A DNA stretch of 64,000 nt, taken from NCBI GenBank assembly GCA_011037195.1, contig JAAEAF010002371.1, positions 1 to 64,000 on the forward strand, read 5' to 3'. Source of the DNA: Triatoma infestans (lineage: Eukaryota > Arthropoda > Insecta > Hemiptera > Reduviidae). This document shows positions 23,603 to 35,304 of the stretch, one piece after another (the stretch's first letter is position 1; every line of letters starts with the position of its first letter). The notes beneath the pieces are model-generated. The model did not search any database. It saw only the letters and a program-made list of their open reading frames with translations, and was not told where the DNA came from. Both the position numbers and the translations under genes were made by a program.

Positions 23603-23944
23603 CTTAGGAAATGTAATCAAAAATTTTGTACGTACATAGGACAAACCTCTCAATATTTAAAAAATAGACTGTACCAACATAAATACGACTGTAAAACTAA
23701 AAAACCGACTGACACGACTACAGCACTAACGAAACACTGCATACAATACAAACACGAATTTGACATAGAAAACACCAAAATTCTCTCCATCAATAATAAT
23801 AATAATAATAATAAAAAAAGAAATATATTGGAAATGATTTATATTAAAAAAGATAAATTTTCTATTAATTTTAGAACAGACACCAAAAACCTATCCCTCA
23901 GCTATAATAATCTCCTGGAATTTCCAAAACAACATACAGACTAA
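23603..23944 (+). pseudogene. Penelope-like GIY-YIG endonuclease, C-terminal part
   Basis: One open frame of ~113 codons ends at TAA 23942-23944. Motifs in order: TYIGQTSQYLKNRLYQHK (the YIG half of GIY-YIG with the following Arg helix), TTALTKHC, KHEFDIENTKIL, KRNILEMIYIKK (catalytic-type Glu in the last helix) and a C-terminal NFRTDTKNLSLSYNNLLEF. An in-frame stop lies just upstream where the GIY half should be. An (AAT)n tract expands a loop into poly-Asn. Confidence 0.85.
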
Positions 23945-24370
23945 GACACGGTTTTCCCATCCCCTCTCCTAGCCCTTTATAAACCTTGACTCATCCAATG
24001 TCCGTAACACTTGGTGATGATATGTCACAGGTTATACTAGATTAATTACTACTGGAATTCTAACTTAAAAAATGTTTGTAAGTACATTTCCTAAGTTATT
24101 TTCATACTGTACTCATATATGCCACACATATATATTTTTTTTTATTACTTGTGATTTAGATTATTTAATAGTTGTGATTTAGTTTAATATTGATCTGTTC
24201 TACAAAAATAATTTAAAATAAATTTAATTGTACTGTATATATATCACACTCTGTATTTAGTTTATTTATATAGTTTAATTTAAACAATTTTTATTCTGGA
24301 AATATTTAGTTTAAGTTCATATTTTCTGTTGTTTCTATTTTTTATTGATTTGTATTAAAATCTTAGTATA

Positions 24371-24410
24371 GACCCTGAAGAAAGCAATAAATTTGCTGAA
24401 ACGTCGGTAG
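24371..24410 (+). ncRNA. hammerhead ribozyme-like motif downstream of GIY-YIG
   Basis: GACC (stem I), CTGAAGA, extra A, stem II AGCAA/TTGCT with loop TAAAT, GAAA, ACGT palindrome, C, then GGT. The change GGCAA/TTGCC to AGCAA/TTGCT relative to the mirror copy alters both sides of one pair (G-C to A-T), which supports a real stem II. Confidence 0.7.
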
Positions 24411-24588
24411 AAATTTAAAAAAGAGTTCTTTTGTATGACCGAACCTCAAAATCCATTTTCAACATTGAATACAACGGTCATAACGAACACCAAAAACAGT
24501 AATAATGTGCTTCCGCTCATGTCCACCCACCCAATTTTGTGCGTAAAACTAGTGAGTAGTGGGTTATGTTTTCACATTTTATGTTTTA

Positions 24589-25290
24589 CTTTCTCTTACT
24601 CCTAGTAAGAGGAAGTATTGTAATAGTGTAAAATTTTCGATATCGAATTTTCACCGGAAATATCCGTTTTGAGGTCCCCTGAGTCAAAAATAAGTGGTTT
24701 TTAAGCAAATGGTCTGTGTGTGTGTGTGTGTGTGTTTATTTGGGAACTGCATAGCTCCAAAATGAAAACCGTAGAAAGTTGAAACTTGATATTCCGTTTA
24801 CGTACCACCATGGTATCTGACAGTGGGTCATCTGTCAAAATTCCTCAACCGGTAGTACCACTTTACTAGATTTTTTTTTTTACTTTTTGCGTTTTTCTCA
24901 AAAATGGCTCCGACTATTTTCTTGAAACTTCGTATATAAACTAAACATACAAAGATCTACAACTTTTATTTAAAACATTCTCTGTGAAAATTCATTTAAG
25001 GGCACTTTTGGAGGAGTGGTGGGGTTACGTTTTTCTCTAAGTGCTATCATAGTTGATCAGCCAAACAACTTTAATTAGAAATAAATAGATGGCCAAAATT
25101 TCAAGTATCATGAAAATTAGTAAACCGGAAGTGCGCTTTTACTGGACAGTTTTTTCAGTTTTCGACGAATTTAATTAAATCTGGTACACAAACTATAAAA
25201 TTTGTCAATTATAATTTTGAGAACTGGAGTAAGAGAAAGTTGTTTGAGTGTTTCACACCAGATTTTTTTGTTTCTAAAAGAGTTGTAATA
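24589..25290 (+). repeat. modular dispersed repeat, copy 1 (+)
   Basis: Begins ACTTTCTCTTACTCCTAGTA and ends with the inverse GGAGTAAGAGAAAGT then a GTTTCACACCAGATTT tail. Contains (GT)n and repeated modules with CCGGAAGT. Same family as the copies at 41.2, 44.0, 46.2, 47.9 and 58.9 kb. No coding content. Confidence 0.8.
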
Positions 25291-25859
25291 TATTATCTTA
25301 ATAGTGTGTATGTTTTTGTTTTTATTTTGAAAGGTTTTAACGATGAATTCGTACAAACAATACAGCGCTTCCTTATTCAATGGTGTCCTATTTTTAGCAC
25401 ATTTATCTAAATTTAGAGCTGCACGGGAACTGCTGAAACATCGACAGTTTTATGACGACTGGCCGTTTTGAAGTATGAGAAGAGTAAGCGATTGATATGG
25501 CCTATCTTCCCACTTCTACAATCATACACTCAGCTATCTGTTAAATTTAGCATTTTTTTAGATGAGGTTTGGTTAAATTGTGGTTGACTTATCCACGGAT
25601 CCTTACAATTCAAAGCTGTTTGGGAATATACTCGTACGTTTGGATATCTCTAAATTTCTTGCCTAATTGTTTCACTTAAGATGGCGATATTAATGAATAT
25701 TTTCAAACTATCTCTATTTGATCAAATATTTAGTTTTACTATTTTTATCTGTTGTATGGAAATCGTCACTACTGTGCGTACATAAAACTCCCAAATTCAT
25801 TTGGTGATATTAAGGAGGAAACCCTTCTTCACCGTCTTTTTTTTTTTTACATTTCGTTT
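25291..25859. other. unassigned AT-rich sequence
   Basis: No ORF, RNA gene or named repeat recognised. It could be the 3' continuation of the minus-strand LINE ORF1 copy, but no endonuclease motif is legible. Confidence 0.3.
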
Positions 25860-26600
25860 GACCCAGTATTTTGAATTGTCCATGTCGTGACCTTAATAAT
25901 AATTTCGACCATACCTCTCAATCACCACACTGGACATTTTGATAATAGCTAATATTCCATCTGATATGTCTTTAATGATTGTGCCATTTCTCTTGCACTC
26001 ACTGAGCAATTCGGTCCTTTTTGGGCCCTTACTTCCCACTTTTGGATTTTTTACTCCTTAGTTTCTCATTATCTCTGGGATGGACATAAACTCGATTTTC
26101 TACTATTACTGGGTGACGTTTATTTCTTGAAGAGGACGAATTTTTTTCTCTTACGAATTTCCATCGCGGGCTGGTTTTCTTTGCAGTGTATTCATTCAAT
26201 TTTCATATTCATGTTTGGACACTGCTGGTATTATGCCCTTCAAAACACTTATAGCATCCGTTACTACGCTGCATAGTTTCATAGCGCAGGCAGTTGTAGC
26301 ATGTCTCGTATTCGGTATGAAGAGTTCTACCTTATATCTTGCTCCGTACATATTTGCATACTTTGGTACATAAGTCCATCAAAAGTTAAGATGCAAGTGC
26401 CTAATGGATTTTTTGTTTCCGATTTTATATAATCTTGTACTTTGCAGTCTTCAACTGTTAGCGTCTGTTGATGTTTTTTGGACAAGAGTGAAAAACAGAG
26501 GTTTTCAAACCGGAAAACCAAGAAAGAACTAAGCACTTTCATGATTGCTAGCGATTGCTGTTGTTTCTCAACTGACACTAATGGATCTCGCTGATCGGAG
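25860..26600 (-). pseudogene. LINE ORF1 (gag-like, zinc-knuckle) pseudogene
   Basis: Minus-strand segments read KNPLGTCILTFDG, then a decayed zinc-knuckle region with TCYNCLRYE and CYKCFEGHNTSS, then a basic region with SSRNKRHPVIV. This matches Jockey-type LINE ORF1 proteins, which bind RNA through CCHC knuckles. Frame changes and stops are present. Confidence 0.6.
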
Positions 26601-26908
26601 CAGTTGGTTGTTCACTTTGCGGTTATTTCTATTCGGCTATCCTAGAAACAGAATCTATTGAAATCCAGAATGAATCGATGGCGTCAGACGTATGGAAGAG
26701 TATAGATAGAAATTGGAACTAAGATTATTATCATCTTGAATTACAGAGATCATACAAAGTCCAAACTACAACTAATAAATAAATATTGTTAGCATTATTG
26801 TAATATCTTTGCTTCATATTAAAATAAATAAAACAATACACTTTGTATTAATAATCTTCTTATTAACCACCAAACACAATGACTTATCAGTAATGCACCT
26901 AATTCTAA

Positions 26909-28110
26909 AGGCCCCCTCAGACTATATCAGTAATATTGTCAATATTAATTGATATTATCAGTATTACTGATAGTGTGAGGGCAGGTTAATGATTGACTGT
27001 CAGTAATACTGATGCAGTTTTGAGATTTCAAAAGTATTTCATCAATATTGTGGGCGTGGTCAGTATACTGATGAAATACTGATAGTATGAGGGATGTATT
27101 GATAGTATCTTATCAGTATAGTGCACGGAGCCATGGCGGAAGCATCTCCCCGAATGATTTTAATAATGAAGAAATTGAGGAAGTCGAGAAATCAGAAAGA
27201 GAACTAATGATAGAATTAATTCATATTTATCGCGATTTACCAGTGTTGTGGAACGCTTCATTATGTGATGGATGCAAGAAATTATATCTATTTTATTTAA
27301 AGAAAATTACGATATGAAGAAAATGCAAGCTCGTTGGCAAAAAAGGGTACACGCAGGTAGAAGAGTACAGTTACAGGAAAAGTTCATGAACCTTGTTAGC
27401 ACTGTCTACCCCTTCTTCTAACAGGGGTAGATTTGAACGAACAATTAGCAGACATTCCTTCAAGACAGTCTGAACACTTGTTTCAGGAATCGCTCTCTTA
27501 ACTCAGTGCCAGTGATAGTGATTTGCCTTTATTCTAGATAAACATCTGATTTATTAAGATATAGTTGTGAAATTGTAAAGTACTTAAATTTGCTTAGAGA
27601 ATAATATATTTATTTTAAAAACAGTGGTGCTATCTTGATTATTACTTATACTCAAGACACTTCTCGATTATTACTTCTCTCTTAAACACATATTCTTACA
27701 AGCCCTTTTACTGAACCGCTCAAGCCACCACTGCACTACAACGCATCACACTAATAACATTTAAATTAAATGAATATAGTGACCGGGATAGAAAAAAGGC
27801 TGCGTATATAAAGTTGTGCAAAGTTTATAATCAAATTAATAAAAACGGAACAATTGATAATTAAAAAAAAAAAAAATTAATACTATAAGGAATTAATTAA
27901 TTCATTCATTCATCCAACGCCTTTTTTTGTGATTTTTAATTCATTATAAACGCGATCTTTTTACTATGACTGAAACTGACCCACACCAAGTCGAGGTAAC
28001 AAACTGACTGAGTATTGATGTACTGAGTGAACAAATACTGATTGTGTGAGGGTAAACAGTCGGAATACTGTCAGCCTATCATTATAGATACTGATAGTCT
28101 GAGGGGGCCT
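26909..28110 (+). mobile_element. PIF/Harbinger-like DNA transposon with TAA target duplication
   Basis: Terminal inverted repeats AGGCCCCCTCAGACTA at both ends, flanked by TAA at 26906-26908 and 28111-28113, the 3-bp TWA duplication typical of Harbinger. Subterminal copies of ACTGATAGTNTGAGGG occur near 26964, 27073, 28037 and 28086. At 1.2 kb it is too short for the usual two genes. No DDE transposase is visible; a decayed DNA-binding protein lies inside. Confidence 0.8.
27122..27540 (+). pseudogene. MADF-like DNA-binding protein remnant of Harbinger element
   Basis: Segments in shifting frames: NEEIEEVEKSERELMIELIH then IYRDLPVLWNAS (MADF-style first helix and LW), KENYDMKKMQARWQKRV and a Ser-rich tail. 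Harbinger elements usually encode a Myb/SANT/MADF accessory protein that binds the ends. Related sequence recurs inverted at 38995-39440. Confidence 0.55.
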
Positions 28111-28639
28111 TAACTCTGCTATAAACATTACTTTTATTTTTATGCCCGTAAGGTTGGTCGAAACTATGTAAATATTCGACATTTCCTTATTCATTCCTTT
28201 ATTTATGCACTTAGTGCTTGTTGAAATGAAATCGCAACAAAGTGATGAACCTAAAGTCTTAGGCTTCTCTCACTAACCAATGAAATATGTAAATTTTTGC
28301 AGAAAGAGATTTTCAAAAATGAATGTGAATTGTAATTAATAAACTGAAGAAAAGCGTTGGAGTCATTTTTTGTTGACAAGTTTGCTATAAGGTTAATAAA
28401 AGATACTTAGGGGTCCTCAATAATATACTTCCATTAAAAACTGTTATTTCGAAATTTTGATTTCACACTGCCTTTTGGAACAGTCAAGCAAAGCAAAAAG
28501 AAACTGAAGATTGTAATTTTTGTTTGTATCATTTAATGCTTTCATTATTTCATTTCGTGGATCTTCTATTTTACACATCTGCATATCTTATAACGACTCG
28601 CCAGGATATAATTGAAATGAATGACACAATAATTTTTAT

Positions 28640-29465
28640 CTCATTACTAGCTAAACCCGGCCACGCTTAGCTGTGGCTCAGTCTGATTTTAATTATTAGG
28701 CAAGTAAGTAGAAGTATGATAATTAACATAGATTCAACAAGAAAACACCATTCAATTTAATACCCTCCTTTGCATTGCTGTGAACTGAAAGGAAAGAAAG
28801 AAAAAATGTTTTTAAGAGCTGAATGCGCTGTTCTACCTTCTTCCATCAATGCAGCAGCATTACCTGAAGAAGCAAGTGCTAACGCAATGTGGCCATTTGA
28901 ACGGATTTTAGCCAGGATTAAGGAAATTAAGAACGTTTTTCCAGAGTTCCACCTGGAGCGTCCAAAAAGTAAATCCACAGGATTGGTTGGTCTCAGCTTG
29001 TACGTTGGTATCAAATGGTATCTTTTGTTCTTGAAGGAGTTTCAGTGTATTTTCTTGGACGAATAGCTGTAAGTCATTGCTCTCGGAGCAGTTCTTTCTC
29101 GAATGTTGCATTGATCGACCTATTCGGTACTGTTACTCTCAATAGTGCCAAGAACTTGCCACACATTCATTGCGCTTCATTTATATTTCTTGTGAAATCC
29201 AAGCCATGACTGCTTTTCTGTGCAGAATATCTTCCGCAGAGAGCGCGCCACCATCGCAATGCGTAGTCTGTCTATTTCTGCCAACCTCGCGAAACGCTCA
29301 GAATTTCCCGTTTCCATGGGAACTTCGGAGTAAAAAGTATATATAAACACTGTTACATAGAAATGCAACCTTGTGTAAAAATTTCAAATCAATCCATCGA
29401 CTACTTTTCGAGTTTTGCGGCCACAAACATACGGATGCTGAATTTTTATATATATATATATAGAT
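28640..29465. repeat. dispersed repeat with CCGGCCACGC start and (TA)n end, unassigned
   Basis: Starts at ACTAGCTAAACCCGGCCACG and ends with TTTTGCGGCCACAAACATAC and a (TA)n TAGAT tail. This end style recurs in many insect repeats, but I cannot assign a class. Overlapping open frames on both strands look like chance ORFs. Confidence 0.45.
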
Positions 29466-30600
29466 TATGACAAGTAATTATAATGTAAATAATAATAAGA
29501 AAAATTAAATACAGTCTTTTTTTTCCTATTTGGTAAAAATCTTACTTTATCTTCAATTTTATTTTATTCAGACTTATGATTTAGAAAAAGTTTATTTAGA
29601 TAAATCGTCTTCTTTTTTTCAATTTGTTTTTTTTTTTTGAATGATGTTGTAATCTAGTCATAGCTCTACTGATAATGGGAACCTGGGTCCAGAGGTGAAA
29701 CTCCCAAGGGACCATCTATTTGGCACAGTATCTACATATATATTGGACGATAATGTATTTCCAATCAAAATCTATAAGACTAGTGAAATTTAAATAATCA
29801 TCATGCAAAGTCTCCCAAATGACTTTAATGCTGAATATAAATTGTTAAGTTTCAATTTTGTTAAAACAGTATAATTATCCTAGTATGAATCAATAAATCA
29901 AATTATTACTATTATTTTTAGTTTTTGTTGCAGAGTTTGGTCTAAAAAACTGGTTAAACGATATTTTCTAAGTTAGAATTTTTAATAATATAATTAACAG
30001 TTCTCAGTAATATGATGAGCGTATTATCGCGATTTCTCAAACTCTTATGAAATTAATTTTCCTGAAAACTATGTTTCAATTAAAAAAAAAAAAAATGATG
30101 ATTAGTTTGTATGTGTGTAGTTAGTTATAAGCGGGTTTCGTTTTTAGCCTTGACAAGAAAAATTGACCGAGGTTGCCTTTGGTGGTTAATCGATTTTCAT
30201 TAAACTTTTCATTAGTTTAGCAACCCTATGGCTAAACTATGATACAACTGTCCAAATTTGAGTCAACCACCAGGGCCCTCAGAGTGGGTACTCAAATCTA
30301 CAGCCTTAAATCAACAAAAAAAAAAAAACATAATATACTAATGTATAAAATTCGTATAAAGAAAAAAACGAATTAGTACCACTTGGTCCCAAATTCAAAA
30401 ATCCAAATGAACTTAATACCACCAGTCTTAAGGTGAAAAATTTTTAACTACACAATTATTCATAATTAAGACTAGTAACAACAGAGTTACAAATAAATTA
30501 ATTTAGCAAAATTTGGACATACCTTGGAAACTGGAAATAAGCTCTAATAATAAATCACATCTCCCAATACAGATGAAAAATGATATTGTGAAACTAACTT
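29466..30600. other. AT-rich DNA, nothing recognised
   Basis: No coding exon, SINE head or terminal repeat seen. Confidence 0.35.
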
Positions 30601-30648
30601 TCCCTTGATAATTGAATACGCAGAGCGTCGTCGGAACGTCGGGAATAA
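30601..30648 (+). ncRNA. hammerhead-like motif, orphan copy
   Basis: TTCCC (stem I), TTGATAA box, stem II ACGC/GCGT with loop AGA, GGAA (for GAAA), palindrome ACGT, C, then GGGAA pairing with TTCCC over five bases. No GIY-YIG remnant is legible nearby. The core is degenerate but stem I is well paired. Confidence 0.45.
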
Positions 30649-31143
30649 ATGTAATTAATTTCAAGATAATTATAATTAAAAAGGTTGTTAAGAAGTTCAT
30701 ATTCTTTACAACCCTGAAACAAATTAATATTACATCAAACAGCCATAAAATTCAATTATATGCAACTATGACTACGATAAAAGAGGTTGTGTAGAATTTT
30801 GATTGGCAATTTTACTTGTAATCTTAATCACCAATCCCGCCCAGAACTCACAAAATAAACTTTCCTAGAAAAATAATTCAGAAACAAAGTAATATAGCCA
30901 ATCTTATATAATTATGATAAAATTGATATAAATTTGCCAAGTTTAGAGAAACTTGTTGAAACCTTTATCGAGAATGTAAAATAAATAAAAAATATATATG
31001 CATAAAGTGGCACCTGAGTTGATGAACAACAAGTGATAATATATCAATCAGTTGGTGATACTAAAACAGATATGAAGTTCAGATATTGTGGTACAAATGG
31101 GTTTATAAATGTAATATGTTGATTAAAACTCAGAAAGTTTAAC

Positions 31144-31270
31144 TTGATAATCTTTAAAGATATCAACAGGGCTTTCATGAAAATCCATTATCCGGAATTG
31201 CAACTTTTTCACTTTTTTCTAGAATTTTACTGTTTTCTCAAAAACGGCTCCATCTTTTCTTTTTTTTGTA
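31144..31270 (+). repeat. short fragment of modular repeat
   Basis: Contains CCATTATCCGGAATTGCAAC and TTTTCTCAAAAACGGCTCCA, module phrases of the dispersed family. Confidence 0.4.
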
Positions 31271-31790
31271 AATTTGGTATATTAATTGCGTGTTTTAAAA
31301 ATCCATTTTATAAGCAGCCAATCTCTTGCATAAAAAATAAACAAAAAAATAAATAAATATTTAAATATATATTTAAAAAAAAAATAAATAAATACATATA
31401 TATATATTTAAATAAATATTAAAAGAAAATAATGATAATAACAATAAAAATAATAAACAAATAAAAAAGTGTAGTTAATAGTGTATCTATAATAGTTATT
31501 GTTTTAAATCAAGTTAATTAATGTGAATTTCCTTCATTATATTGTGTTGTCGTATATCCGCACTTTAATATTTCATACTACTTTTACATAAGTGTAAATA
31601 GTTCTAAATGTTTTCATGTAACAGCCATGATCACAACATGTAATTTTGTCCGCATAAATATGTATTTTAGTTTAGATGTAAGCTGTAATATGCATTTTAT
31701 ACATGTAATAATATTTTGTAAATTTCATGTAGTGCTCAAATGAGCGAAGCATGATGGTAATAAAGATATTTAAAAAAAACAAAAAAACAC
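31271..31790. other. AT-rich spacer with low-complexity AAT/ATA tracts
   Basis: Largely A/T simple sequence; nothing else recognised. Confidence 0.4.
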
Positions 31791-31792
31791 AG

Positions 31793-32075
31793 GGTCTCCG
31801 TCCCTAGTTAATTGGCCTAAGCCAAGGGAGAAGGAAGGGATTAGCTCAGTAGTAGCGCGCTGGACTAGCAACGCGGACGATTCGGATTCGAATCCTGTAT
31901 GCTGCCCATAGATTTCCTCTTCCTAGGAGCCTCTACAGCGCACTAGCTGGTGATGGGCAGGGTTGTCTGTAGCTAGGGAACACCGCTACAGTGCATCGGC
32001 AGTGCACTGAGGAGGCTCCGGGAGGAACAATAGATCTTTCAGGTCGTAGTGTAATAATCTCCTATAACAATCTAA
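31793..32075 (+). mobile_element. tRNA-derived SINE, type 2
   Basis: Leader TCCCTAGTTAATTGG, tRNA-like head GGATTAGCTCAGTAGTAGCG with B box GGATTCGAATCC, the central body shared with the type 1 SINE (CCTAGGAGCCTCTACAGC), and a different tail with CAATAGATCTTTCAGGTC. A sister copy is at 47540. Confidence 0.8.
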
Positions 32076-32651
32076 AAGTGATGCAAAACCATACGAATGT
32101 TAAACTCATATTCTGGACATCCACATATATGAATTGAACGAAAAAAAAATAGATAAATACATCCTATGCTGAAGGGTATACAGTTGTAGGTGAAACTTGA
32201 ACCATTATGAAGCTGTAAACATCGAATAGCGCACATTCACGCGCTGCTCGAAACCAGAACGCGTATGAGACGGAAAGGATAAGGGAGCTCATGTGACTAA
32301 AGGACGACATTATAGGTCGCATATACTGAAGAGTTCTTACTAGGTATGTACAACATGGAAAAAGATAGATGGTTCAAATATATTTGAAATGGTAACCACC
32401 ATTTAGTAGGAACTGAGATATACCAAGGCAAAATTAGCGACGTGGTCAGGAGGTTATAGCTGGGTGGGGATTGCAGGTTAGTGACTGCCAGAAAAGAAGT
32501 AGCTGGAGGGAGAGGATTCATAAAAGCAACCATTAGGAGAAACCTGAAAAAGAATAGGAGGTATTAATTTATATTATAATTATATTAATTTTATTATCAT
32601 TGTATATGATATTAGAGACATTTTCCATGGTAGCCTGCTTCATTTTGTGGT

Positions 32652-32690
32652 CATCGACCGGTTTCGGGTGTTCGCCCTTCATCAGGATGC
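32652..32690 (-). ncRNA. hammerhead ribozyme-like motif
   Basis: Minus strand: GCATC (stem I), CTGATGA, extra A, stem II GGG/CCC around CGAACA, GAAA, palindrome ACCGGT, C, then GATG pairing with CATC. Core intact apart from the extra base. Confidence 0.68.
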
Positions 32691-32840
32691 GTTTGTCAGA
32701 CAGTGTGATAACACAGACTTGCACATTCAGTTTATACACTCTGAGTGTATAAGTGTAAGTGTATAAGTATAAGTGCATAAGAGAGTGTATAAACTGAATT
32801 TGCTCTGTGCAAGTCTGTGTCATCACACGGTCTGACAAAC

Positions 32841-32880
32841 GCATCCTGACGATGGGCGAACGCCCGTAACCGGTCGATGA
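32841..32880 (+). ncRNA. hammerhead ribozyme-like motif, GTAA variant
   Basis: GCATC, CTGACGA, extra T, stem II GGGCG/CGCCC with AA loop, GTAA (for GAAA), CCGGT, C, GATG. One core base is changed, so probably inactive. Confidence 0.55.
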
Positions 32881-33054
32881 CCACAAAAACAAGCAGGCTA
32901 CCACGGAAAATGTCTCTGATGCTTTCCACGGAAAATGTCTCTGATGCGGAACCAACCACCACAACAATTGTATATGATATTATATAATTTTTATTACAGT
33001 ATTTCATACTGATTTTTTTTATGTTTAAACACTGAGAATTTTTAAATTTCATAT

Positions 33055-34640
33055 GTAATAAGATATTCTATGTTAAAAACATACCGAACATTAAATTTAG
33101 TGTAGTCCGCTTTATAAGATATCCAATATCTCAAAAAATCGACATAAATAAAAAAGTAAAAAACAAATCTTTGTTTGAAACTTATCGGATGCCATTCATT
33201 TTTCTAATTTTAAATGTTTGTAATGTCAAATGAAGCATTTGTGGTGTAATATGCAAAATTTTTATTCACTTTAAAGGGAAGCTTTACAATAATTTTTATT
33301 TTCAATTGTGGAAGACTGGCTTGATATTAGACTTTCAAAGTTAAATTTCCTCTGCGACTAGATTTTGTTGTTTTATGTTCCAGAGCCTCTCCTGTGAGCT
33401 CGAAACATTGCTTATTATAATTTTGGCAGTGCGAATTTGGGTTTCAAAATGGAAAAACACAAAAAATCGGTCAACGACTAAATGTTAAATTTTATTTAGT
33501 ACTACCAAAAGAGCGGTGGTGAAGTCCATAACTAAAAGGCCGGAGTAACCACGGCGTGCTACAACCCCTGAATTCATTCCTGGTGAAAAATGGTTGTCTG
33601 GCAGGTGTTCCCATCTGGGCAGTTGTAGCAAGGGACAATTGTTTAGTCATTCCTGGTGATTACTAAAAATGGATTAAAAGGTTTTAAGTTTCCTGTTGAT
33701 TTTTTTATTCTCTCTTATATCTTAAGAGAGAGAGAGAGAGGTGGAGTTACTAAACACCACTTCTTGGTGTTCAGGGGATCTCAATACAAGTTACTGCCAA
33801 TTTATACTCAATTTTGAAAAATTTGTGATGTCCACAATTAGAGAAAATAAACATGAATAAGAGCAATTGGAGAGAGGAAAAATATAGTTCGACCATTAAG
33901 TTTGCTAAGCTTGGGATTTTATGAGCTTAAAATATAATCTAAACTTACACTAATACTTTCGTTATTCCATGAATGCTTTATTGCTTTCCATTTAAACTCC
34001 TCTTTCTTTAGTAATATTTGTTTTAATATTTTCAATTAAATTTTAAATTTCTTATTCTTGTAATTGTTTTATGTACTCAGTATGTTTAGGTTTAATTAAC
34101 ACACAGTTTACTAGCAAGTTACATTTATTTATATTACTCTCACAAATATAATATTAACCTGTCCTCTAGTACCTTCTCATCAGTGTACGCGTAGTCATTT
34201 ACGTTACTACTACTGACAATTCTCTTAAATATAGTTTTTAAAATATCTTACCGCCGTTCAGCTTCAAGTGTTAAAATGTTTTGCTTTAATATTTAATACA
34301 TAATTAATGAGATAGTTTGTGTTATTAATTATAACTATCTATTGTAAAAGAAATAAAATTGAAACATCATTGAATTTAATGTTAAGTTGAGGTGAAAATA
34401 TAAGCAATATGTTGTCTTTTCTAAATTATATTAGTTCCCCGAGATGAGAAATTCTTCATTACATGGACGCACAATATCTAAGGAACAAGTGGCAGAAGTC
34501 TAGTTATATAGCTCATACATGGGGAAAAGCTCATCTCTCATCATAACCTGGTGATATATCATCCAGTTTGCTATTTCACTTCTATTTTCCTTTCACTTCT
34601 ATAAACTTCTCTTTATTTCTTATTAAAGTTAAAATAAACA
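33055..34640. other. intergenic DNA, no gene seen
   Basis: AT-rich; a GC-richer patch at ~33490-33660 and a (GA)n tract at ~33725 are the only notable features. No family recognised. Confidence 0.35.
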
Positions 34641-35010
34641 AAAATTCAACTATCATTATACTTACAATAAAGAGCTACAATTTTTGCCTGGGAGAAAATT
34701 CATTTAACGGCAGTTTTTTTGGGGGGAAAGAGTTGGGTTAGCTTTTTCTCTAAATTGCTATTTCAGTTTATTACACAATTCTATCATATAATTAATATTA
34801 ATTAGGAATAAATATGTTGTCGAAATTCCGGGTTTGAAGAAAATGGGATGATCGGAAGTGCGTTTTTATAGAAAAAGTATTTTGCAGCAAGTTTGCTGGT
34901 ATTTTCTCTAAAGCGGCTCTAACGATATTCTTTGTACTAAGAGTGTGAACTAACATATAAAGAGCTACAACTTGTATTTGAAACATTGCTGTTGGGGGGG
35001 GGGGGGGCTG
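34640..35010 (+). repeat. fragment of modular repeat
   Basis: Carries AAAGAGCTACAA phrases, CTATTTCAGTTTATTACACA and GATCGGAAGTGCGTTTTT as in the family modules. Confidence 0.55.
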
Positions 35011-35304
35011 TTTATTTGCAATAGTGGCCGATGATTATATTGTCTGATGAAAACAAATGATTTTTTGTTCGAAATGTAAGTACTTTATTTAACATATCTA
35101 ATCTAGTTATACGATAAATTATTCGCAAGTTCCTTCATTGTATGGCAGTTGGTGGCGATGACTTCATACTTGGAATTCTAAGCAATGCATTTAATGGCAC
35201 CCAATGTTATCTATAGTTGGTAGATCAATACACAGTAATAATATACTAGCTCTTTAGAGGAAATCTTACCTTGTAACTTCCCTCAGGCCTCCAAAAATCC
35301 TTGG

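Larger units (their letters stand above)
23266..24465 (+). mobile_element. Penelope-like element remnant with mirrored terminal repeats
   Basis: Inverted arms 23266-23615 and 24083-24465 enclose a GIY-YIG endonuclease remnant (23603-23944). Each arm has a hammerhead-like motif. The reverse transcriptase is missing, so this is a 3' remnant with a mirrored terminal repeat, an arrangement known for Penelope-like elements. Confidence 0.8.
32611..32968. repeat. palindromic Penelope-like terminal element with two hammerhead motifs
   Basis: Inverted arms ~32611-32742 and ~32783-32922 share AGACATTTTCC, GCCTGCTT and the CCGGT motif. A further partial repeat ends at CGGAACCAACCACCACAAC. The loop contains TAAGTG-type simple repeats. 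No coding content. Confidence 0.75.

Noticed and set aside
23801..23820. Poly-Asn tract as a prion-like or regulatory domain
   Set aside because: It is an (AAT)n microsatellite expansion inside a dead GIY-YIG pseudogene.
28757..29111. Overlapping frames of 60-98 codons on both strands
   Set aside because: They lie within a dispersed repeat, have no start context or splice partners, and no recognisable motif.
32569..33052. 132- and 106-codon minus-strand frames
   Set aside because: They run through the palindromic hammerhead-bearing element and its TAAGTG simple repeats; not protein-like.
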